22,403 bases of DNA from an uncultured Porphyromonadaceae bacterium (GCA_905193485.1 CAJJOX010000009.1:1-22403), one strand, 5' to 3'; shown: positions 7,427 through 16,259, counted from the first letter of the stretch. Program-made: numbers and translations. The notes: generated by a model not told the origin, from the letters alone.

Positions 7427-9628
7427 TTATTCAGATATATAGTCGCAAACGATGTCGATTATATCGGGACTCACGCCTGCAGCTACGAGCTGCTGGCGGT
7501 CGTGGTGTATTCGCATGAGAAGCGCATCAACAGTTTCGCCGGCAACCTGGCGTGATGTGTTGTAGTAATTCAACGCCTCGCGGTAGTGTTTCAGTGCCAT
7601 CTGAAGATGTGCAATATTGAGATAGTCGGAAGCCGTAGGCGAGAGCTTGAGCAACCGGTTATAATATTCCTCGCTCCGCTTTAAATCTCCGGAAAGAAAC
7701 AGGCACCAGGCAATTGGTCGAAGTGCGCGATGTGAGTTGGGAGAAAGGTATTCAACCTTAAAGTAACGCTTTAACGCATCGGCATAGTCACCCATTGCCA
7801 TAAGACAATGGCCGACGTTTAATGCGGCCGAAATATCGTTCGGCTTAATATCTTCGACACGTTTGTAGTATTGAAGCGCCTTAGGTGTGTCGCCTGTCAT
7901 TTTATAGCATTGAGCTATGCGGCGTAGAGTCCACACGCTGTCGGGATGCAGAAGCTCGCTGCGCAGATACATGTCAAGAGCTTTCTCTATCTGTCCGGTT
8001 TGCTGGAGCGAATATCCGCATTTTTGAAGAATTTGCGGGGATGGTTTGGGCCGGGACAGCAAAAGGTCGAAAACCTCGAGAGCTTCCTGATGATATCCGC
8101 GTTTAAAATAAAATTCGGCTATGACTGTAAGTGTGTCGTTATCGTCGAAGAAATGCGAAAGCAGATCGATTGATGCCAGATTGACTGGGGTCGCAAATGG
8201 ATTATAGAAATCGGTTTTGCGACGGTAAAGATTGAAGAACCGATATAAATCCTGAATATATTTATTGCAGATGTTCCGACGTGTGTCGGCATCGGGATTC
8301 AAGTTGGCATTATTAATTTCAGCGATATTAATATTCTGGATCTTAAACTGATCGAGCATCATGCGGCGGTTGGCTGCGGGTATGCGTTCGAGAGATAGGA
8401 TGATTGAGTATTTGTCACTGTCGCATATCATAGGTGATGCCGAAATGAGTTCAACAATTTCGGATCCGCCAAAACCGACAATACCGGTAACAGCTGTATG
8501 CTCCGGATAGAACGGCAGGAACCATTCGGCCGGATTGTTAAAAAAAGGAAATGCTTTCATGTGTGAAAAAGTGCTCATCATCACGTCGCCTCCATCAGAC
8601 TGTAGTTCGCTGAGTTCCTTGAGTTTGTCGGACAATCCGGATTTATCGAACAGTTCGGACCATTCCGGATTTTCATCGATTGAAAGCATTTCTTCAGGAG
8701 ATTCTCCGGATTTTTTGATCTTGTCCATGATATCAGGACGTAATTTGATCATAGTCGGGAGCACTTCATCGTTAAGCGTGCGGGAAATACGTTCGGTATC
8801 ACGTGTGCGCACAAGCTCCATGAACGCCATTTTCAAATCGGAATGCCACTGCGGCAATTCGGCAATAGAATCAAGCGCATTTCGGATGCGGCGACCGGTC
8901 AGGGAGTTGCGATGGCGCCACATGCTTATGAGCAACCCGCACAACGCTCTCATTGATATACGGACATCTCCATCGACATATATATGAGCGAGAAGCAGGA
9001 TGCGCCGCTCGTCGTAGTATTCCAATGCACCAAGCGTGAGTGCGGAAACCAACAGCTCTTTAAAATAATCAGGGAGCGCACCGTCTGAAAATATTTCGGA
9101 AATACGGGTGTATTGCTCTGAAGTCAGCGGAGAAGTAACCCAGATTAAATTAAATATCCGTGATGCGAGCTGTTCGATTTCGCGCTGCCGGGCGAGAGCT
9201 TGGGATGAATCGGCATTTTTGCCTGTGAGGGTATCGCGGGAAAACGCGGCATAGTCTGATTTATATTTGTCGATCAGATCGCAAATAGATGAGTCTGGCT
9301 GCAGAGCCTCATATCGGATTACGCTGAAATATTGTCGCGGTGAAGATGGGATCTCGGCCTGACGCATGACGGCTGACGCCATGCGTCGAATATCGTTGGT
9401 GATGTCGGCCAGAAGATCGCCTCGCGATGGATCATCGATTCCGTCAAGAGCATAACGGCACAGATACCCGTAGCTTTCGGCGATGGTGTCAATGTCACGC
9501 ATCATTTGCCATGGGGCGCCGGATGCGGCAGCCATGCATTTAAGCTGGTCGACGGCTTTTAAGATCCTGTGTTCGGCAAGATAACGACGTATGAGGTTAT
9601 ATGTTGACTGAAGATTGTTCATGTGCAT
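7427..9628 (-). CDS. Cytoplasmic tetratricopeptide repeat protein with uncharacterised N-terminal helical domain
   Basis: 733 residues without a signal peptide or membrane segment. Residues 500-695 are about five to six TPR units (for example EFYFKRGYHQEALEVFDLLL, then IAQCYKMTGDTPKALQYYKR and GHCLMAMGDYADALKRYFKV), which usually build protein-binding superhelices. The first 480 or so residues look alpha-helical and match no domain I can name; a short aromatic stretch, FPFFNNPAEWFLPFYP near 360-375, stands out as probably conserved. The start could be ATG 9628 or ATG 9622 (Met3). A TATCTTTG promoter element sits at 9637-9644, so 9622 would leave a more usual, though still very short, leader. 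It is divergent from the methyltransferase gene and is followed after 19 bases by the M3 peptidase. I cannot assign a function beyond a likely scaffold or adaptor role. Confidence 0.85.
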   Translation of the reverse strand: MHMNNLQSTYNLIRRYLAEHRILKAVDQLKCMAAASGAPWQMMRDIDTIAESYGYLCRYALDGIDDPSRGDLLADITNDIRRMASAVMRQAEIPSSPRQYFSVIRYEALQPDSSICDLIDKYKSDYAAFSRDTLTGKNADSSQALARQREIEQLASRIFNLIWVTSPLTSEQYTRISEIFSDGALPDYFKELLVSALTLGALEYYDERRILLLAHIYVDGDVRISMRALCGLLISMWRHRNSLTGRRIRNALDSIAELPQWHSDLKMAFMELVRTRDTERISRTLNDEVLPTMIKLRPDIMDKIKKSGESPEEMLSIDENPEWSELFDKSGLSDKLKELSELQSDGGDVMMSTFSHMKAFPFFNNPAEWFLPFYPEHTAVTGIVGFGGSEIVELISASPMICDSDKYSIILSLERIPAANRRMMLDQFKIQNINIAEINNANLNPDADTRRNICNKYIQDLYRFFNLYRRKTDFYNPFATPVNLASIDLLSHFFDDNDTLTVIAEFYFKRGYHQEALEVFDLLLSRPKPSPQILQKCGYSLQQTGQIEKALDMYLRSELLHPDSVWTLRRIAQCYKMTGDTPKALQYYKRVEDIKPNDISAALNVGHCLMAMGDYADALKRYFKVEYLSPNSHRALRPIAWCLFLSGDLKRSEEYYNRLLKLSPTASDYLNIAHLQMALKHYREALNYYNTSRQVAGETVDALLMRIHHDRQQLVAAGVSPDIIDIVCDYISE

Positions 9629-9636
9629 ATGTGTTA

Positions 9637-9644
9637 CAAAGATA
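9637..9644 (-). promoter_or_regulatory. -7 promoter element TATCTTTG of the TPR gene
   Basis: A perfect TAnnTTTG match on the minus strand, ending only 8 bases before ATG 9628 and 14 before ATG 9622. No TTTG at the ideal -33 spacing is visible; the nearest is 15 bases upstream (9660-9664). If used, the mRNA leader would be about 4-11 bases. Confidence 0.5.
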
Positions 9645-9699
9645 CGTATTTTTCAGCTACAAAATTCATGCCAAAGCATCTATTGAATTATTAATTCAG

Positions 9700-9707
9700 T
9701 AATTTTG
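9700..9707 (+). promoter_or_regulatory. -7 promoter element TAATTTTG of the methyltransferase gene
   Basis: A perfect TAnnTTTG match, ending 9 bases before the ATG at 9717. Its terminal TTG is in frame with the gene and could be mistaken for a start codon. It implies a leader of only about 5-6 bases. No good -33 TTTG is seen at 19-21 base spacing. Confidence 0.5.
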
Positions 9708-9716
9708 CAATTAATT

Positions 9717-10928
9717 ATGAAATATCCCAAGATGCATATTGACGACGAAACATGGTTATGGATTGCTGAAAATCATAATGCAGATGTCGACAGGCTTCGA
9801 TTGTCGGCACATGGCGATGAAGATAAAATGTTTGCAATCACGCAGATTGACTGCCGCCGCCGCACGCGTCGGAAGCTGGGCGCTACGCTTGCTCATGTTC
9901 CGAGATTCATTTTCCCGTCGACTTTGGCCGCCCAACAGTCGACATCTGATGCACTTGCGGCGTTCCATGCATCCCTGGTCGGGAATGGGGATCGCGTAAT
10001 AGATATGACAGGAGGGCTTGGAATAGACGCATTGCATATCGCCCAAAATGCCTCGAGTGTCGCATACTATGAGTTGAATCCACTCACAGCAGAATGTGCC
10101 GCTTATAATTTCCGGATGATCAATGCCGATAATATAGCTGTGCATTGCGCCGATAGCGTGGACTCTATACGTCAGATGGCGAAAGATGAGGCAGATGTGA
10201 TCTTTATTGATCCGGCGCGTCGAGGCGATGACGGACGGCGGTTATTTGCGCTTAGTGACTGTATGCCGGATGTGACAAAAATACTCGACTCTATGCTTTA
10301 TGCCGCGCCTGAGGTGATCATAAAAGCATCGCCGATGCTTGACGTCTGTGCCGTGCTTAGAGAGCTACATTCGGTCAAACGAGTCGTAGCGCTCGGCACC
10401 GTGAGTGAGTGCAAAGAGTTGCTGATCATTTGTGAGCGCGGATTCAAAGGTGAGCCGATGAGGGAATGCCATACGCTTGATCCCGACAGCGGTGTAACCG
10501 TTTCAAAGATTGAATATTATAAAAGCGAGGATGATAAGGCCCAATTGTCATTCGCCTCACCTGTTTCAGGCAACATAATTTATGAACCATATCCTTCCAC
10601 ATCAAAAATTGGAATAAGGGCATTGTTATGTAAGCTCACGGGTGCAAGGCGTCTGGCTCCCGATACGGATTTTTATTGCAGCGAATTTCTTTTGGACTCC
10701 TTTCCGGGTTTAGCTCTTGAAATAGTTGAAGGACGGGTGATGAGTAAAAAAGCCATTAAGGAAGTCGCCGCTAAATATCCCGCCATAGACGTGACGGTCA
10801 AAAACTTTCCGATGACAGCCTCGGAGTTGACCCGTAAATTGCATTGCCGCCCCAATGGACGCCTGCGATTGATCGCATGTTCCGACAGCGAAGGGCAAAA
10901 GCATCTCTTTGTGTGTCGCCCCGTCTGA
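9717..10928 (+). CDS. Class I SAM-dependent methyltransferase with C-terminal THUMP-like domain
   Basis: 403 residues from ATG 9717. The in-frame TTG at 9705 is rejected because it lies inside the promoter element. Residues 68-90 (STLAAQQSTSDALAAFHA) are typical of the helical N-terminal region of this family. The Rossmann methyltransferase core has motif I DMTGGLGID at 96-104, the acidic ribose-binding Glu119 in YYELN, and DPARR at 165-169. The last roughly 70 residues, ending LRLIACSDSEGQKHLFVCRP, are the THUMP-like domain seen in Bacteroidota homologues. An RNA substrate is inferred from that domain; the actual target is unknown. The gene is a plus-strand singleton, divergent from the TPR gene and convergent with smpB, 21 bases away, with no clear terminator between. 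Confidence 0.87.
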   Translation: MKYPKMHIDDETWLWIAENHNADVDRLRLSAHGDEDKMFAITQIDCRRRTRRKLGATLAHVPRFIFPSTLAAQQSTSDALAAFHASLVGNGDRVIDMTGGLGIDALHIAQNASSVAYYELNPLTAECAAYNFRMINADNIAVHCADSVDSIRQMAKDEADVIFIDPARRGDDGRRLFALSDCMPDVTKILDSMLYAAPEVIIKASPMLDVCAVLRELHSVKRVVALGTVSECKELLIICERGFKGEPMRECHTLDPDSGVTVSKIEYYKSEDDKAQLSFASPVSGNIIYEPYPSTSKIGIRALLCKLTGARRLAPDTDFYCSEFLLDSFPGLALEIVEGRVMSKKAIKEVAAKYPAIDVTVKNFPMTASELTRKLHCRPNGRLRLIACSDSEGQKHLFVCRPV

Positions 10929-10949
10929 GCCGTGAATGACAACGATGCG

Positions 10950-11402
10950 TCACTTCTCGAACATACGTGCGATTGAGCGTTTGTCCTCACGCTCTTTGAT
11001 GGCCTGACGTTTATCGTATTCTTTTTTGCCACGGCCGATACCGATAACCATTTTGGCAAGGCCGCGGTCGTTGATGAATACACGCAACGGCACGATGGTC
11101 ATGCCTGTTTCTTTTCCACATTTAGCCAACCTTGCAATCTCTTTTTTGTTGAGAAGCAATTTGCGGTCGCGACGTTCGGCATGATTGTTGTAAGTGCCGT
11201 AGAAGTATTCGGCGATATACATGTTCTTTATCCATACTCCGCCATTGGCGACATAACAGAATGTATCCACGAGGCTGCCTTTGCCTTGTCGCAGCGATTT
11301 GATTTCTGTGCCCGTCAGCACAATGCCAGCGGTGAATGTTTCGGAGATGGCGTAGTCAAAAGTGGCACGCCGATTCTTTATATTGACTTCAGACTGTTTC
11401 AT
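10950..11402 (-). CDS. smpB: SsrA-binding protein SmpB
   Basis: About 150 residues, the normal length. It begins [18 protein letters not shown], with the family's RRATFDY-like first strand, then the conserved [11 protein letters not shown] stretch. The basic C-terminal tail [18 protein letters not shown] enters the decoding centre of stalled ribosomes. SmpB binds tmRNA and delivers it to ribosomes stalled on mRNAs without a stop codon (trans-translation). I chose ATG 11402; the frame also opens two codons earlier with a TTG at 11408, which is less likely. It follows the Yip1-like gene by fewer than 20 bases and is probably co-transcribed with it. No tmRNA (ssrA) gene is visible in the window. 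Confidence 0.96.
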   Translation of the reverse strand: MKQSEVNIKNRRATFDYAISETFTAGIVLTGTEIKSLRQGKGSLVDTFCYVANGGVWIKNMYIAEYFYGTYNNHAERRDRKLLLNKKEIARLAKCGKETGMTIVPLRVFINDRGLAKMVIGIGRGKKEYDKRQAIKEREDKRSIARMFEK

Positions 11403-11421
11403 ATGCAATGTTAGACAGATG

Positions 11422-11979
11422 TCATGACGGGAGAATGAGATTGAAGATGTACTGTATGAAATACGGCGGCACTATAACAGCAAAGAGCGTTATAAGCATG
11501 AATGTGCCCACGCCGCTAAAGCTTATGTTGAGATAACGCAACCCCCTCCATAGAATATAAAAGACATAGACGGGCAACACCAATACGAGAGCCATATCTA
11601 CGGGCATTAAATTCTGGATGAATCCGCAAAGGGCAAGAAGACCAGTGCCGTAAATCAGAAATGTGTGGCATTTGGTCATGCTGAGCTCGCCATCGGTCAC
11701 CCCCGGCAGATAAAGGGTAAAAGCAAAGGTGGCAATGAAATATGTCACAAAATATTTTATAAAACCTACGACAGCCTGCTGTAAAAGTATCAGAGCCGAT
11801 ATGTCGGGATTATATATCATGTGCATATAGACCGAGAGCGAAACGACAGCAACGAAAGGAATGAGCCCTTTGACGAGAAGTTCACGCGCATCGAATCCGT
11901 CAGCAGAAATATCCTCCCATCCTTTGACAGGCGCGAGGACAAGTTGAATCATATCGCGAAGATAGTATAAGAATAGCAT
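11422..11979 (-). CDS. Yip1-family-like inner-membrane protein
   Basis: 185 residues with about five predicted membrane segments (roughly 35-52, 70-90, 105-122, 128-146 and 158-180). The N-terminal [12 protein letters not shown] is typical of bacterial Yip1-domain proteins, which usually open with a PxxxWEEI-type motif before the first helix. The function of bacterial members is not established. The start could be Met1 or Met10 ([12 protein letters not shown]); the longer form is kept because a promoter element lies a plausible distance upstream at 12009-12016. It is directly upstream of smpB and probably shares its transcript, which looks like genomic convenience rather than a functional link. 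Confidence 0.65.
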   Translation of the reverse strand: MLFLYYLRDMIQLVLAPVKGWEDISADGFDARELLVKGLIPFVAVVSLSVYMHMIYNPDISALILLQQAVVGFIKYFVTYFIATFAFTLYLPGVTDGELSMTKCHTFLIYGTGLLALCGFIQNLMPVDMALVLVLPVYVFYILWRGLRYLNISFSGVGTFMLITLFAVIVPPYFIQYIFNLILPS

Positions 11980-12008
11980 ATATATTGAGGATGCTTGTAA
12001 AGCGTATG

Positions 12009-12016
12009 CAAATATA
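12009..12016 (-). promoter_or_regulatory. -7 promoter element TATATTTG of the Yip1-smpB unit
   Basis: A perfect TAnnTTTG match on the minus strand, about 25 bases of leader before the ATG at 11979. The surrounding 88-base gap also contains two copies of TCGGAAAAA (minus strand) and the palindrome GATGCATC (12029-12036), which may be chance. No -33 TTTG at proper spacing is visible. Confidence 0.5.
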
Positions 12017-12067
12017 GCTCATTTTTCCGATGCATCCATATCCGTAATAAATCTTTTTCCGAGGGTT

Positions 12068-14617
12068 TCAGAATGTGAAATGTAAAGCGATTCGGACGCC
12101 GCCCTTGGCCGATGAGGATCGTCCTTCCCGATATGTGAGCCGCCAGACATAGTCTACGCGTAATATCTTGAATATATTATCGATGCCGACGGATGCTTCA
12201 ATATATGGTTTAGATGTCATGAGCTCAGCACGTGCTTCTTCCGGAAATCTGAATTGGCCCGGATTGAGTTCGGGCCGGTTTTTTTTACTGAGATGTCCCC
12301 ACAGTCCACGTATGGCAAACACTTCTCGAAGCTTGAGCTTGCGCAACAACGGCACATAATTGAAGATGGCGCCATTTGCCCAATAAGTAAGATCAAGATG
12401 GGCGTATGAATCATTTATAAACTCCATCGGATCCATCAGGGCAAAACTTTCAGGCTGTATGGTGTAGGAAAGGTTGGCATTTGGGATAAGCAGATCGGGA
12501 TATGGGCTCCGGGCCCATAAATGGCCGCCTTTAAGCAGTGCGTCGAGATAACCGAATGCCGAAAACCAGAATCGCTGCGAAACGCTGAGCTCGGTAACGC
12601 TCAAGGCAAAACGATTTCCTGCGAAACCTTTTGGCGCGAATCTATGACTTAGCATCACCACCGGTTTTTCCGGTGCTATAGGGATGCGCGTGGTCTTGGT
12701 CTGATAGAACTTTTCGCCTGGTGCATAGCGTAAAGAAACGGCAAAAGATGTGACGTCGTAATGTCCGAATGCTTGTCCCATGCCATTGATAAACGGAGTG
12801 GCGGCCGATGGTTCCTGTCGGCAATGGTCGACATCAGCGGTCAGCGAGAAGTTATTCTCAAGTTCAAGGATATATTCCAGTTTTTCAGTACGGCGATATG
12901 TCATGAGCCGGTCATCATGCCGTTTGAATGACAGAAACATATTGTCGGGATTGGTGAATGCATAATGCTGACCAAGATGATCCATATCATATGACGCGGA
13001 AAAGCGCAGTGCATGGATCGGGAACTCGCGTGGATGATAGCGTTTGTCATGAAACGAATATTCGAGTTCAGCACCATATTTCCACCTGTGGTCGCGAAGG
13101 CCGTAAGCACCGTAGCCTCGAGCAAAAAAACGTGGACTTAGATTTGCCGTGGTCATTCCTCCAAGGCGGAATCGATAACCTTCGACTGTATTATGGCTGA
13201 CCGTGGTATTGACAGGCCCAATGTCAAATTTGCTTTTCGAGCCGGGAGCCGTGTTGATATAGCCGGTAGCAAAAATCTTTACAATCTTTTCACCCCAATA
13301 ATATAATGGCACCTGACGTATCTGAGCCGACATAGGCCCGACGGCCGCTTCGCCGCGACGCAACGGTATTGAGCGCCGGGAATCCCAATAGACGGAATCA
13401 CGGTCGAGCGCTCCGGAATTTTTTATGGATCCGGCCGGAATTTCGTAGACATACCATTCGCCGTGAGGTTGGAATGAATGGTTGGAGTATGCTGTGTTTC
13501 GACGGAAATATAATCCTTGAGTGCCGGGTAAAGCTTGGACTTCGGCAATGAGATCATCACGCATGAGCAGGCGTGAGCCGTCGGGGGCGCGTTGAAATTC
13601 CTGATTGATGTAAATATTTTTGATGAAATTAAGATTGATGTCGCGAGGTACGTTCATCACCACTTTACGAATGAACATGGTAGAATCGCCTTGCGGGACA
13701 TAAATTTTGCCTGTGAAGCCAAAAGATTGTGCGTTGTGAGGCACAAACGACAATTCAATGCATCGCTCGCCACCTATATCGACGGTATCTGTCAGATAAA
13801 ACTTGTAGAAGTCTGGGGCGAGCCGGCCAAGCGGGCTCACGAATTTATTATGAAGCAAATATATGTCATTCTGATAAAGATCTATGTCGCTGAAAAAATC
13901 TTCATAGAGAATGCGCATGTTTTCTTCGTCAAGAAAATCGTCAAGTCCGCGCTGACTCACGCCGTCGATGAATTCTTTTTCGGATTTTGGCTCATGCCTG
14001 TAGTAGTTGGTGGAGAATTTCTCACGCATGCTGATGTTAAGAATCGGAGAACCTGAAACTTCCGATGTATCAATATATTCCCGAAGCATTCCGAACTTTT
14101 TCAGTAAAAGATTCTTGTCGTTGTCGGGATTGATATCATTGAGAGCAATTGTGATGCGTTCATATTTATCAAAACTATAATAATCGTTGCGGCGAGGGTT
14201 ATTGAGTCCGCTGCGGTCACGTATGCTGTTCACAAAATCGACTGCGGGGTTGTTTTTTTTGCTGTATTTTTCTTTGCGCGGGCGCACGACCACTTCTTTA
14301 AGCTGCAAGCCGTCGGCCGCGATCGGAATAGTGATGCGTCGGCTGTTGTCGGCGGCAAGTTTTTTAGATGAATACCCCATTGCGGTGACAATGAGGGTGT
14401 CGCCCGGTTGCACCGATTTGATCGTGAAGCGGCCGCGTTTGTCGGTAACTTTCCCTTTGCCCGATTTGATCAGCTTTACCGATGCAAAGGACACGGGTTC
14501 ATTTGACGCGGAATCGACAACCACACCTGAAATGTCATAGCCGTTGGCTCCCAGCATAGCCGGAGCAGTCACGGACATGATGACGGCAAAAACTATTCTC
14601 AGTGCAACTCTGATCAT
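12068..14617 (-). CDS. DUF5686 family outer-membrane protein with N-terminal carboxypeptidase-regulatory-like domain
   Basis: 849 residues. A signal peptide (1 to about 24) is followed by a carboxypeptidase-regulatory-like beta-sandwich at about 28-105 (ISGVVVDSASNEPVSFASVK, then DKRGRFTI and GDTLIVTAMGYSSK). The link LKEVVVRPRKEKYSKKNNPA (106-125) is a hallmark of DUF5686 proteins. The remainder is rich in alternating aromatic and polar strands and ends in HFTF, consistent with an outer-membrane beta-barrel with a C-terminal aromatic residue. The family is common in Bacteroidota and has no firmly established role; it resembles TonB-dependent receptors in its N-terminal domain but lacks a plug. 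It follows phoH by 68 bases; a 6-base inverted repeat just after the phoH stop (ATCCGT and ACGGAT) might reduce read-through, and I see no promoter motif of its own. Confidence 0.88.
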   Translation of the reverse strand: MIRVALRIVFAVIMSVTAPAMLGANGYDISGVVVDSASNEPVSFASVKLIKSGKGKVTDKRGRFTIKSVQPGDTLIVTAMGYSSKKLAADNSRRITIPIAADGLQLKEVVVRPRKEKYSKKNNPAVDFVNSIRDRSGLNNPRRNDYYSFDKYERITIALNDINPDNDKNLLLKKFGMLREYIDTSEVSGSPILNISMREKFSTNYYRHEPKSEKEFIDGVSQRGLDDFLDEENMRILYEDFFSDIDLYQNDIYLLHNKFVSPLGRLAPDFYKFYLTDTVDIGGERCIELSFVPHNAQSFGFTGKIYVPQGDSTMFIRKVVMNVPRDINLNFIKNIYINQEFQRAPDGSRLLMRDDLIAEVQALPGTQGLYFRRNTAYSNHSFQPHGEWYVYEIPAGSIKNSGALDRDSVYWDSRRSIPLRRGEAAVGPMSAQIRQVPLYYWGEKIVKIFATGYINTAPGSKSKFDIGPVNTTVSHNTVEGYRFRLGGMTTANLSPRFFARGYGAYGLRDHRWKYGAELEYSFHDKRYHPREFPIHALRFSASYDMDHLGQHYAFTNPDNMFLSFKRHDDRLMTYRRTEKLEYILELENNFSLTADVDHCRQEPSAATPFINGMGQAFGHYDVTSFAVSLRYAPGEKFYQTKTTRIPIAPEKPVVMLSHRFAPKGFAGNRFALSVTELSVSQRFWFSAFGYLDALLKGGHLWARSPYPDLLIPNANLSYTIQPESFALMDPMEFINDSYAHLDLTYWANGAIFNYVPLLRKLKLREVFAIRGLWGHLSKKNRPELNPGQFRFPEEARAELMTSKPYIEASVGIDNIFKILRVDYVWRLTYREGRSSSAKGGVRIALHFTF

Positions 14618-14685
14618 GGCTGTCGGTTATCGGCACATTGGGACGGCGTAGCGGCCGTTGGCGCGCCATCCGTTGCAGATACGGA

Positions 14686-15618
14686 TTAATCATATCGTTC
14701 GTATGCATCCACAATCCGCTGCACAAGCGCATGTCTGACAATATCTTTTTTGCAAAACTCCACCTTGCCGATACCATCGACTCCTTTAAGCACACGAAGT
14801 GCATGCAGAAGTCCAGAGGTTGTGGAACGCGGAAGGTCGATTTGAGTAGCATCGCCTGTCACGATCATTTTTGCGTTCATCCCAAGACGTGTAAGAAACA
14901 TCTTTATCTGGTGGGTGGTTGTGTTCTGAGCTTCGTCAAGAACGATTATTGCATCGCTAAGCGTGCGTCCGCGCATGAATGCGAGAGGCGCAATCTGGAT
15001 CACTTTGGCATCCATGTATTCTTTAAGTTTCGCAGCGGGAATCATATCTTCAAGCGCGTCATAGAGTGGCTGAAGATAAGGATCGATCTTGTCTTTCATG
15101 TCACCGGGCAGAAATCCGAGCTTTTCTCCGGCTTCGACGGCGGGTCGTGACAATATGATTTTTCTTGCCTCTTTGTTTTTAAGTGCTCTGACTGCCAGTG
15201 CGATTGCAATATAGGTTTTGCCGGTTCCGGCCGGGCCGAGGGCAAAAGTCAGATCGTTTTTGGCGAAAGTGTCGACAAGCTTTTGCTGATTTGGTGTCCG
15301 TGCTGAAATCGGTTTGCCGTTTATGCCAAATATGATCACTCCATCGTTTGCCCGATCGTGCGGCTGCTGACCACGCACAACATCAAGAATCACATCTTCG
15401 GTGAGATTGTTGTATTTTACACAATATTTTTCAAGTTCGTGAATTTTCTTTTCAAACTCTTCCGTTTCGGAATCATCGCCGATGACTTTTATGACTGAAC
15501 CGCGTGCTGCAATACGCAGCTTCGGATACAGGTTGCGTATCAATGCGATATTGTTGTTGTTTACGCCGTAAAATGATACCGGATCGGCATTTTCTATGAT
15601 TATAATACGTTCGATCAT
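14686..15618 (-). CDS. phoH: PhoH-like ATPase
   Basis: 310 residues from ATG 15618. The frame extends upstream to a TTG at 15681, but that lies within the TACCTTTG promoter element, and the family start MIERIIIIENADPVSFYGVN fits Met at 15618. The Walker A motif GPAGTGKT is at 128-135 and Walker B VLDEAQNT at 226-233. GDATQIDLP (about 255-263) is the sensor-like motif of the PhoH/RecD-like superfamily. PhoH proteins are cytoplasmic P-loop ATPases linked to RNA metabolism and phosphate stress; their exact activity is uncertain. The gene is divergent from the CYTH gene and is followed on the same strand by the DUF5686 gene. Confidence 0.93.
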   Translation of the reverse strand: MIERIIIIENADPVSFYGVNNNNIALIRNLYPKLRIAARGSVIKVIGDDSETEEFEKKIHELEKYCVKYNNLTEDVILDVVRGQQPHDRANDGVIIFGINGKPISARTPNQQKLVDTFAKNDLTFALGPAGTGKTYIAIALAVRALKNKEARKIILSRPAVEAGEKLGFLPGDMKDKIDPYLQPLYDALEDMIPAAKLKEYMDAKVIQIAPLAFMRGRTLSDAIIVLDEAQNTTTHQIKMFLTRLGMNAKMIVTGDATQIDLPRSTTSGLLHALRVLKGVDGIGKVEFCKKDIVRHALVQRIVDAYERYD

Positions 15619-15678
15619 TTGCAATGAGGTTACGATAATTCTGCGCTTGATTGCGCAAACTTCATCTATATAATTTTG

Positions 15679-15709
15679 CAAAGGTAGTAGTTGTTGTCTG
15701 ATTTTTCAA
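15679..15709 (-). promoter_or_regulatory. Promoter of phoH (TTG, 20 bases, TACCTTTG)
   Basis: Minus-strand TTG (15709-15707), a 20-base spacer and TACCTTTG (15686-15679). This is the best-formed Bacteroidota-type promoter in the window. It implies a leader of about 57 bases before ATG 15618. Confidence 0.65.
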
Positions 15710-15748
15710 TTTTTTTTCAAAATAGGATAATTGCAACATCCAATTGAC

Positions 15749-15756
15749 TAATTTTG
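15749..15756 (+). promoter_or_regulatory. -7 promoter element TAATTTTG of the CYTH gene
   Basis: A perfect TAnnTTTG match. The implied leader before ATG 15774 is about 13 bases. A TTG at 15731-15733 is 15 bases upstream, shorter than the usual 19-21. Confidence 0.5.
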
Positions 15757-15773
15757 CAGCAAATAATGGATAT

Positions 15774-16235
15774 ATGGCTAAAGAAATAGAACGTAAATTT
15801 TTGGTGACGGATACCGGTTTTCTGTCGAAACTCATTTCGCATAAACATATCAGGCAAGCATATCTGAGTGATCGTCCGGAAGCAACGGTGCGCTTGCGGG
15901 TAACTGATTCGCAAGCATTCATTACGGTGAAAAATAAGAATAAAAAAAACGAGCGCGATGAATGGGAATATGAAATTCCGACATCCGACGCGCTCGAGAT
16001 GATGGATCGTTGCCAGTGTACGGGAATGATTGAAAAAACCCGCTATATTGACGGCCGTTGGGAAATAGATGTGTTTCACGGAAGGCTCGACGGCCTTGTC
16101 ATGGCGGAAATAGAACTGCGGACATCCGATGAACAAGTGGTGATCCCCCGGTATATCGGTCGAGAAGTGACAGACGATGCCCGTTACTATAATTCAAGTC
16201 TTGCGACTGCCGATATATTGCCTCCCTTTAAATAA
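15774..16235 (+). CDS. CYTH domain protein (triphosphate tunnel metalloenzyme)
   Basis: 153 residues from ATG 15774, the usual size of a single-domain CYTH protein. The diagnostic ExExK motif is at residues 4-8 (EIERK). Alternating charged strands follow that would line the tunnel (ATVRLRV, AFITVK, EWEYEI, WEIDVF and AEIELR). Such enzymes hydrolyse inorganic triphosphate or other triphosphates with a metal ion; a few are adenylate cyclases. Triphosphatase is the likeliest activity here but is not proven. The in-frame TTG at 15744 lies upstream of the -7 element and is rejected as start. The gene is a plus-strand singleton, divergent from phoH and convergent with rlmD, 24 bases away. Confidence 0.9.
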   Translation: MAKEIERKFLVTDTGFLSKLISHKHIRQAYLSDRPEATVRLRVTDSQAFITVKNKNKKNERDEWEYEIPTSDALEMMDRCQCTGMIEKTRYIDGRWEIDVFHGRLDGLVMAEIELRTSDEQVVIPRYIGREVTDDARYYNSSLATADILPPFK

Positions 16236-16259
16236 TAATGTGCCTTGATTCGTTAAATA

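Noticed and set aside
11409..11421. tmRNA (ssrA) next to smpB
   Set aside because: The gap is too short to hold one, and no tmRNA-like sequence is visible elsewhere in the window.
12026..12060. Two copies of TCGGAAAAA and the palindrome GATGCATC upstream of the Yip1-like gene
   Set aside because: They are short enough to arise by chance in an AT-rich gap and have no other copies that I noticed in the window.
14618..14685. Inverted repeat ATCCGT/ACGGAT after the phoH stop as a terminator
   Set aside because: Only six base pairs and no T-tract. It may slow transcription, but I do not support calling it a terminator.
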